Positions 34,835 to 40,771 of a stretch of DNA of 40,771 nucleotides are shown piece by piece. Each line of letters opens with the position of its first letter. Position 1 is the first letter of the stretch. The stretch comes from Alcaligenaceae bacterium (GTDB taxonomy: Bacteria; Pseudomonadota; Gammaproteobacteria; Burkholderiales; Burkholderiaceae_B). The stretch is from the NCBI GenBank assembly GCA_029265795.1, contig JAJUGV010000018.1, positions 1 through 40,771 on the forward strand. Direction: 5' to 3'. Below the pieces are notes generated by a model, which saw nothing but the letters and a program-made list of their open reading frames with translations, made no database searches and was not told the DNA's origin. A program made the position numbers and the translations under genes.

Positions 34835-36649
34835 TTATTCCTCATATAGGGAAGCCGCATAGTCAGCGCTGATACCGCCGGCCACAATACCATCGCGCCA
34901 CGCCGAAGCGCGGGGCAACAAATGTGCCGCATAAAATACTGCGGTGCTGATCTTACGCCGATAGAACTCCTCAGCGCCCTGCCCTCGCCGGCACACCGCC
35001 AATGCCGCACGAGCCAAGTGCCAGCCACCATGTACGACCCCCGCCAGCATCAGCAGAGGCACACTCCCCATGAACACGCCACGGGGGTCCTGGCGCACGT
35101 TCTGCAAGACGTGTGTAACGGCTTCTTCGTAGGCACTCACTGCAGAATCAAGGCGCTGTCTTATCAGTGCTAAAGCTTCGGCATGCTCGCCCGAAGCCGA
35201 CGCCACTCCCAGCTCGGCGATGGTCTGGCGCATTTGTGCAGCCATTGCCAAGGCCACGCCACCGCCGTCACGCGACACCTTACGGCTCAGGAAATCATTG
35301 GCCTGAATCGCCGTGGTACCTTCGTAAATGGGCAGAATTCGGGCGTCCCGGTATAGTTGTGCGGCCCCGGTTTCCTCGATGTACCCCATCCCCCCATGCA
35401 CCTGCACGCCCAGCGATGTGACCTCTACCGCTGCTTCGGTAGAAAACGCCTTGACGACGGGCACTAAATATTCATAAGCCGCCTTGCTGCGGGCCCGCTC
35501 GGCCTCATCGGGGTGGCCATTTGCCTTGTCGGCAAGCCCGGCGGCGTACAGCGCGGTAGCACGCGTGCCTTCGGTAAGAGCCCGCATCGTCAGCAACATG
35601 CGTTGCACATCGGGATGTTGATTGATGGAAACCGGCCCTGCCGACCCGCCGGGTGTTTGCCCCTGTAACCTTTCGGCCGCGTAGGCCTCTGCCTGCTGCA
35701 ATGCCCGCTCACTCAGTGCCACACCCTGCATACCTACTGCATAGCGTGCGGCATTCATCATGATGAACATGTATTCCAGGCCGCGGTTTTCCTCGCCTAC
35801 CAGATAACCGATTGCGCCTTCACCGACCTCGCCGTTGCCCGCTCCGTAAAGCAATACGGCGGTGGGGCTGCCATGTATGCCGAGTTTATGTTCCAGTGAC
35901 GCACACCATACATCGTTACGCGCGCCCACTGAGCCGTCATCATTCACCAAGAATTTGGGCACAATAAACAGGGAAATGCCCTTGACCCCTTTGGGGGCGT
36001 CCGGTGTGCGCGCCAACACTAGATGAATGATGTTCTCGGCCATATCATGCTCACCGAAGGTGATGAAGATCTTCTGACCGTACAGCCGGTAACTGCCATC
36101 TTCTTGCCGCTGCGCCCGCGTTGACAGAAGCGCCAAATCGGAACCCGCCTGCGGTTCCGTCAGGTTCATCGTTCCGGTCCAGCGTCCTTCCAACAACGGG
36201 GGAATGAAGCGTTCTCGCTGCTCCTGGGTACCCGCCGTGGACAGGGCCTCGATCACTCCATCCGTCAGCAGAGGACACAGGGCGAAAGACAAATTGGCTG
36301 CATTCAGCGTTTCGCTTGCCGCCGCACTCAATAGCCGTGGCAGACCTTGCCCGCCCCATTGAGGATCGTGCTGTAGCCCTTGCCAGCCGCCCTGCGTAAA
36401 TTCCTGGAAAGCTTCCTTGAAGCCGGGCGTCGTTCTCACCCGGCCGTCTTCCCAGCGCGCCGGCTGCAAGTCCCCGACGCGGTTGAGCGGAGCCACGACT
36501 TCTTCTACAAAGCGTGCGTTTTCCTGCAGCACGGCGTCTATGGTTTCGGCATCGAGATCCTCGTGGGCAGGCAAAGAAAGAACGCCTTCGAGATCCGCCA
36601 ACTCCGTGAATACAAAACGAATGTCTTCGATTGGTGCTTGATACGTCAT
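34835..36649 (-). CDS. Long-form acyl-CoA dehydrogenase
   Basis: The 604-residue flavoprotein has the acyl-CoA dehydrogenase fold plus a C-terminal extension, the size class that includes DmdC and other long dehydrogenases of proteobacteria. Visible are GTMNLTEPQAGSDLALL (FAD and substrate side), GYIEETGAAQLYRDARILPIYEG (catalytic base region, near residue 430) and the typical tail domain with VPLLMLAGVV. The true substrate is not evident. ATG 36649 follows a GAGGC site. It lies downstream of etfBA on the same strand, separated by a terminator. Confidence 0.93.
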   Translation of the reverse strand: MTYQAPIEDIRFVFTELADLEGVLSLPAHEDLDAETIDAVLQENARFVEEVVAPLNRVGDLQPARWEDGRVRTTPGFKEAFQEFTQGGWQGLQHDPQWGGQGLPRLLSAAASETLNAANLSFALCPLLTDGVIEALSTAGTQEQRERFIPPLLEGRWTGTMNLTEPQAGSDLALLSTRAQRQEDGSYRLYGQKIFITFGEHDMAENIIHLVLARTPDAPKGVKGISLFIVPKFLVNDDGSVGARNDVWCASLEHKLGIHGSPTAVLLYGAGNGEVGEGAIGYLVGEENRGLEYMFIMMNAARYAVGMQGVALSERALQQAEAYAAERLQGQTPGGSAGPVSINQHPDVQRMLLTMRALTEGTRATALYAAGLADKANGHPDEAERARSKAAYEYLVPVVKAFSTEAAVEVTSLGVQVHGGMGYIEETGAAQLYRDARILPIYEGTTAIQANDFLSRKVSRDGGGVALAMAAQMRQTIAELGVASASGEHAEALALIRQRLDSAVSAYEEAVTHVLQNVRQDPRGVFMGSVPLLMLAGVVHGGWHLARAALAVCRRGQGAEEFYRRKISTAVFYAAHLLPRASAWRDGIVAGGISADYAASLYEE

Positions 36650-36782
36650 GATGCCTCGCTTGTCCCCCCTCGTTCCTGGGCTTGGGACCATGATCTGTTT
36701 TTATTGGGATGTAGTTATCTCTCCTGGCATGATACTACCGCAGCGCAACAAAGTTAGCCCGCCCCGGACGTCCAGAAATGCA

Positions 36783-36823
36783 AACACCCCGCAACCGGAT
36801 TGCTAACCGGTTTGCGGGGTGTT
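36783..36823 (-). terminator. Terminator after etfBA
   Basis: AACACCCCGCAA and TTGCGGGGTGTT (36783-36794, 36812-36823) pair, with a further CCGG/CCGG inner stem, and a T-rich tail follows on the minus strand. It lies 27 bases beyond the etfA stop. Confidence 0.85.
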
Positions 36824-36850
36824 ATCGGGTATGAAGCCCGAATACTGTGA

Positions 36851-37780
36851 TTACAGGGCTTCGGTAAGCTCAGGCACGGCGGTGAACAGGTCGGCAACCA
36901 GGCCGTAATCTGCCACTCCAAAAATCGGCGCTTCGGCGTCTTTGTTGATGGCGACGATGACCTTGGAGTCTTTCATACCCGCCAGGTGCTGAATGGCGCC
37001 CGAAATGCCCACAGCGATGTATAGCTGAGGAGCCACGATCTTGCCTGTCTGACCCACCTGCCAGTCGTTGGGTGCATAGCCGGCATCCACTGCCGCACGT
37101 GAAGCACCGACAGCGGCACCCAGTTTGTCAGCCAGGGCATCGAGCAACTTGAAGTTCTCGGCGCTTCCCAGACCGCGCCCACCGGAAACCACCACCGAAG
37201 CACCCGCCAGCTCTGGACGGTCGCTCTTTGCGAATTCGCGACCCACGAACGAGGACTTGCCCGAGTCAGCGACTGCAGCGGCGGTTTCAACTGCCGCGCT
37301 TCCGCCTTCAGCCGCCGCCGGATCGAACGCAGTGGTGCGTACGGTGATGACCTTCACGTTGTCGGAAGACTGTACGGTCGCAATCGCGTTGCCGGCGTAG
37401 ATGGGACGTTGGAAGGTATCTGCAGACTCAACAGCAACGATATCGGAGATCTGCGCCACATCGAGCTTGGCCGCGACGCGCGGAGCCACGTTCTTGCCGG
37501 CAGCAGTAGCCGGGAACAAGATGTGGCTGTAATCGGACGCCACCGCCAACACCTGAGCCGCCACGTTTTCCGCCAGACCGTGTTCGAGCGCAGGGCCGTC
37601 GGCATGAATCACTTTGGATACGCCGGCTACTTTGGAAGCCTGCTCTGCTACGGCCTGGGCACCATTACCGGCCACCAGAATATGAACCTCGCCACCGATG
37701 GCTGCAGCGGCGGCTACTGCGCTAAGCGTAGCGGCCTTGAGCTGGGCGTTGTCGTGTTCAGCAATAACCAGATTCGTCAT
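36851..37780 (-). CDS. etfA: Electron transfer flavoprotein alpha subunit
   Basis: EtfA binds FAD and carries electrons from acyl-CoA dehydrogenases to ETF-quinone oxidoreductase. The 309-residue product has the N-terminal adenine-nucleotide-like fold and the C-terminal FAD site, with [12 protein letters not shown] and a later [15 protein letters not shown] 37780 follows the etfB stop by two bases. Confidence 0.97.
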   Translation of the reverse strand: MTNLVIAEHDNAQLKAATLSAVAAAAAIGGEVHILVAGNGAQAVAEQASKVAGVSKVIHADGPALEHGLAENVAAQVLAVASDYSHILFPATAAGKNVAPRVAAKLDVAQISDIVAVESADTFQRPIYAGNAIATVQSSDNVKVITVRTTAFDPAAAEGGSAAVETAAAVADSGKSSFVGREFAKSDRPELAGASVVVSGGRGLGSAENFKLLDALADKLGAAVGASRAAVDAGYAPNDWQVGQTGKIVAPQLYIAVGISGAIQHLAGMKDSKVIVAINKDAEAPIFGVADYGLVADLFTAVPELTEAL

Positions 37781-37782
37781 GA

Positions 37783-38532
37783 TCAAACCACCTTCGCTTC
37801 ATTCTTGAGTTTGTCCACCAACGTGGCCACATCCGGCACCATGATGCCCGCCTTGCGGGTGGCCGGCTCAACGACCTTCAGCGTCTTAAGACGGGGCGTG
37901 ACATCCACGCCGAGGTCTTCGGGAGTAAACGTGTCCAGCGGCTTTTTCTTGGCCTTCATGATGTTGGGCAGCGTGACGTAGCGCGGCTCGTTCAGGCGAA
38001 GGTCGGTCGTAACAATGGCCGGCAGTGTCAATTCGATGGTCTCCAGACCGCCGTCGACCTCGCGTGTGACCTTGACCTTTTCGCCCTCAACTTCCACCTT
38101 GCTGGCAAACGTGGCCTGGGGCCAATCCAGCATTGCAGCCAGCATTTGCCCAGTCTGGTTGGCGTCGTCGTCGATCGCCTGTTTGCCGAGAATGACCAAT
38201 TGAGGCTGCTCTTTCTCGACGACCGCCTTGAGCAACTTGGCGACTGCCAGTGGCTGCAACTCAACGTCGGTCTGTGCGAGGATGCCCCGATCGGCGCCAA
38301 TAGCCATGGCCGTACGCAAGGTTTCCTGCGACTGTGTAACACCGCAGGAAACAGCCACCACTTCGGTCACCACTCCCTTTTCTTTCAGACGGGTGGCTTC
38401 TTCGACGGCAATTTCATCGAACGGATTCATGGACATCTTCACATTGGCGATGTCCACGCCGCTTTGGTCTGATTTCACGCGCACCTTGACGTTGTAGTCA
38501 ACGACGCGCTTGACAGGCACTAACACCTTCAT
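37783..38532 (-). CDS. etfB: Electron transfer flavoprotein beta subunit
   Basis: EtfB pairs with EtfA and binds AMP. The 249-residue product starts [19 protein letters not shown] and has the ETF beta signature [19 protein letters not shown], followed by [21 protein letters not shown] 38532 has GGAGG just upstream. etfB precedes etfA as is usual. Confidence 0.97.
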   Translation of the reverse strand: MKVLVPVKRVVDYNVKVRVKSDQSGVDIANVKMSMNPFDEIAVEEATRLKEKGVVTEVVAVSCGVTQSQETLRTAMAIGADRGILAQTDVELQPLAVAKLLKAVVEKEQPQLVILGKQAIDDDANQTGQMLAAMLDWPQATFASKVEVEGEKVKVTREVDGGLETIELTLPAIVTTDLRLNEPRYVTLPNIMKAKKKPLDTFTPEDLGVDVTPRLKTLKVVEPATRKAGIMVPDVATLVDKLKNEAKVV

Positions 38533-38651
38533 CGAGCATCCTCCGAGGATATTTTTGAAAAGCAATAGATAACTGGCACACAGATTCCGCGTCGCGCCAG
38601 TATATGGCGGCCACCCGTACCTGCTTTGTAATTTTGCAAAAGACTTCCATT

Positions 38652-39578
38652 CTACAACTTCAACAATGATCTGATATGGGCCGCTACGCTGCGGCCCAGA
38701 GCGGACAAGTTGTAGCCACCTTCGAGCATGCTGACAATTCGGCCCTGCGAATAACGTCCGGCAAGACTCACGAGCTGGTCGGTAATCCAGGCGTAATCGT
38801 TTTCTACCATGCCCAGCTGCCCCATTTCATCTTCGCGATGTGCATCGAAGCCGGCGGATACCAGGATGAGTTCCGGCTGAAATTCGGCGAGTCGGGGTAC
38901 CCAGATATCGCTGACAATCTGACGCAGATCGAAGCCGGTGGTATAGGCGTCGACCGGAACGTTGAGCATGTTGGCGCGTTCTTCTGTGCGATGGATATTG
39001 GGGTAGAAAGGATGCTGGAAGAAACTGCACATCATGACACGCGGCTCATCGAAGAAGATGTCTTCTGTGCCATTGCCATGGTGCACGTCGAAATCGACGA
39101 TCGCTACGCGTGACAGGCTGTGGTGTTGTAGTGCGTGAGCCGCTGCCACAGCAACATTGTTGAAGAAGCAAAAGCCCATGGCTCGAGCCGCCTCGGCATG
39201 GTGACCGGGTGGCCGCACATTGCAGAAGGCCGTGGCCGCGGAGCCCGCCATGACGGCGTCAACCGCCGCGATGCCTGCACCCGCCGCTTCGAATGCCGCC
39301 TGTAAAGTGTGCGGGTTCATGGAGGTATCGCCGTCGATGGCGGCGTAACCCGATGCCGGAGACAGTGACTTCAAATGTTCCAGATGCGCCTGCGTATGAA
39401 CGCGTAGAATTTCAGCCTCAGTGGCGGGACGCGGGTGATCGTCAATATCAAGAAGGTCCAATATGCCGTTTGAAAGCAGCTGGTCATTGATGGCATCAAT
39501 CCGCTCCGGGCATTCGGGATGCCAGCTTCCCATTTCATGCCGCCGGCACGCCGGGCTGGTGATGTATAGTGTCTCCAT
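38652..39578 (-). CDS. Histone deacetylase-family hydrolase
   Basis: The 308-residue zinc amidohydrolase is of the arginase/deacetylase fold. Motifs RPPGHHAEA (His pair), [14 protein letters not shown] (zinc Asp and His) and [10 protein letters not shown] (second zinc Asp) are all present, so it should be active. Bacterial relatives act on acetylated polyamines or protein lysines; the substrate here is unknown. It is divergent from mltB, with start codons only 11 bases apart, and has no clear ribosome site. Confidence 0.93.
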   Translation of the reverse strand: METLYITSPACRRHEMGSWHPECPERIDAINDQLLSNGILDLLDIDDHPRPATEAEILRVHTQAHLEHLKSLSPASGYAAIDGDTSMNPHTLQAAFEAAGAGIAAVDAVMAGSAATAFCNVRPPGHHAEAARAMGFCFFNNVAVAAAHALQHHSLSRVAIVDFDVHHGNGTEDIFFDEPRVMMCSFFQHPFYPNIHRTEERANMLNVPVDAYTTGFDLRQIVSDIWVPRLAEFQPELILVSAGFDAHREDEMGQLGMVENDYAWITDQLVSLAGRYSQGRIVSMLEGGYNLSALGRSVAAHIRSLLKL

Positions 39579-39589
39579 AAAGGTCGATT

Positions 39590-40771
39590 ATGTTCAGACG
39601 TCCCCGCATTTTGCAAGCCATCCTTCCTGCCATTCTGACCACGGCTTGTGCAAGCCAGCAGGCACTCGAGCCGCTGCCATCCGCCACCCCTGCCACGGCC
39701 GTACAATCCATTTCCCCGACAGGCCTGCCAACGTCATCGGCTCAACCCGGGGCAGTGCCCCGCGCCAATCTCGCGCCACCGCCTGCCCAGCCCGAAATTC
39801 AGGCAGGAAGCTCCGAACCGGGTAGTCGACCCTTTTTCACAAGCGACGGTTCGCTCGCACCAGAAATTGAATCCTTCGCAGAGGAGGTCGCGGCTCTCAG
39901 GCAAGTACCGCTAGAGCATGTTCGGGGTCTTCTGCTTGAAGCCCGTTACAACGCCACAGCGGCCAGGTTGATGGCACCGTCCCCAACGCGGATACGGCGT
40001 AGCTGGGTCACTTATCGGAACCGCTTCGTAGAACCCATACGCATTCGCGACGGTCAACAGTTCTGGCGCGAGCACGCTGACGAATTGGCCCGTATCGAGC
40101 AGGCCTACGGCGTGCCATCGTCCATCATAGTCGCCATCATCGGGGTAGAAACGCTGTATGGCCGCCACACTGGCGATTTTCGTGTACTGGATGCCCTGAC
40201 CACGCTGGGATTCCGCTATCCGGATGCAAGCCGACCCGAACGAGCACACATGTTCCGCAATCAGCTTGCCGACCTGATTGCACTCGATTACGAAAAGAAA
40301 CTTGATGCCCGCCAGGTAACCGGCTCATTTGCAGGAGCGATGGGGCTTCCGCAATTTATGCCCGGCAGCTTAATGCGCTACGCAGCAGACGGCGACCTGG
40401 ACGGCCGGATCGATCTGCACGGCAATACCAGTGATGCCATTGCCTCTGTCGCCCGCTTCCTGCGTCTGCACGGCTGGCAACCCAACGTTCCTGTATTTGC
40501 GCCGGTCACTCCTCCTGCTGATGCACAGCGCCTGGTAACCGGCGGCCTCACACCCACCTTAAGCTGGCAAGCGCTCCAGGTCGCCGGTGCTCGGGCGACT
40601 GCCACCAGTCAAAGTGATACCTGGCAGCAATACCCCATGGGAATCGTGAACCTGGTGGATGAGCCTCGCAATACAGTAGAGTACCGAGTCGGTACCCCCA
40701 ACTTTTTTGCCTTGACTCAATACAACCGCAGTTATTTTTATGCCAGCTCAGTGGCTGACCTGGCACAGGAA
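39590..40771 (+). CDS. mltB: Membrane-bound lytic murein transglycosylase B (partial, right end cut)
   Basis: MltB cuts peptidoglycan glycans to 1,6-anhydro ends. The first 394 residues are present and the frame is open to the window edge. The N-terminus has a short hydrophobic stretch ending ILTTAC at Cys20, a plausible but imperfect lipobox. A Pro/Ala-rich linker (about 25-85) leads to the catalytic domain, with the active-site Glu187 in IGVETLYGRHTG and the GAMGLPQFMPGS motif. AAAGG lies ahead of the ATG. The C-terminus is missing from the window. Confidence 0.93.
   Translation, partial: MFRRPRILQAILPAILTTACASQQALEPLPSATPATAVQSISPTGLPTSSAQPGAVPRANLAPPPAQPEIQAGSSEPGSRPFFTSDGSLAPEIESFAEEVAALRQVPLEHVRGLLLEARYNATAARLMAPSPTRIRRSWVTYRNRFVEPIRIRDGQQFWREHADELARIEQAYGVPSSIIVAIIGVETLYGRHTGDFRVLDALTTLGFRYPDASRPERAHMFRNQLADLIALDYEKKLDARQVTGSFAGAMGLPQFMPGSLMRYAADGDLDGRIDLHGNTSDAIASVARFLRLHGWQPNVPVFAPVTPPADAQRLVTGGLTPTLSWQALQVAGARATATSQSDTWQQYPMGIVNLVDEPRNTVEYRVGTPNFFALTQYNRSYFYASSVADLAQE

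Overview
The window looks like a chromosomal segment of a betaproteobacterium of the Burkholderiales, most likely Alcaligenaceae (Bordetella/Achromobacter/Pusillimonas-like). This is inferred from protein similarity and gene order as I know them (a cbb3 oxidase cluster with fnr, a paaABCDE-N-G-I-K order, acpS-nagZ-uvrC-pgsA, orn/M48/rsgA/nudix/rplS). No database search was run. I saw no rRNA, tRNA, CRISPR array, prophage or insertion sequence. Coding density is high and nearly every gene is intact.

Layout. 1-5650: an MFS transporter, the chaperone gene clpB (minus strand) with a heat-shock-type promoter, a mazEF toxin-antitoxin pair and a LysR regulator. 5789-13310: an oxygen-response block with an FNR regulator gene facing a minus-strand cytochrome cbb3 cluster (ccoI-like, ccoS, ccoNOQP, ccoG, a short ccoH and a small membrane protein). 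Perfect TTGAT-N4-ATCAA FNR boxes lie before fnr, before ccoN and before the ccoI-like gene. 13334-17159: isocitrate lyase (aceA), queF and a second MFS transporter. 17234-21135: pgsA, uvrC, nagZ and acpS. 21223-29346: a nine-gene aerobic phenylacetate operon (paaABCDE, paaN, paaG, paaI, paaK) read on the minus strand from one strong promoter. 29455-33511: orn, an M48 peptidase, rsgA, a CoA-type Nudix hydrolase and rplS. 33670-40771: a small membrane protein behind a palindromic control region, a 1-Cys peroxiredoxin, a long acyl-CoA dehydrogenase, etfBA, a histone-deacetylase-family hydrolase and an mltB gene cut by the window end.

How it fits together. FNR (four Cys ligands visible) should sense low oxygen, limit its own synthesis and switch on the high-affinity cbb3 oxidase and its assembly genes. 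A fourth perfect FNR box sits exactly on the -35 element of the phenylacetate operon, whose first step needs O2, so the same regulator may shut that pathway off when oxygen is scarce. ETF and the acyl-CoA dehydrogenase feed electrons from acyl-CoA oxidation to the respiratory chain, and isocitrate lyase serves growth on the acetyl-CoA produced.

The most unusual item is the ccoI-like gene. It keeps all eight membrane helices and the CPC copper motif of a CcoI-type P-type ATPase, but lacks the metal-binding, actuator and phosphorylation/ATP-binding domains. It is intact, placed as ccoI normally is, and its FNR-type promoter predicts a transcript that starts at or next to the ATG. The ccoH product in the same cluster is also reduced to its membrane anchor, which suggests a reworked oxidase maturation route.
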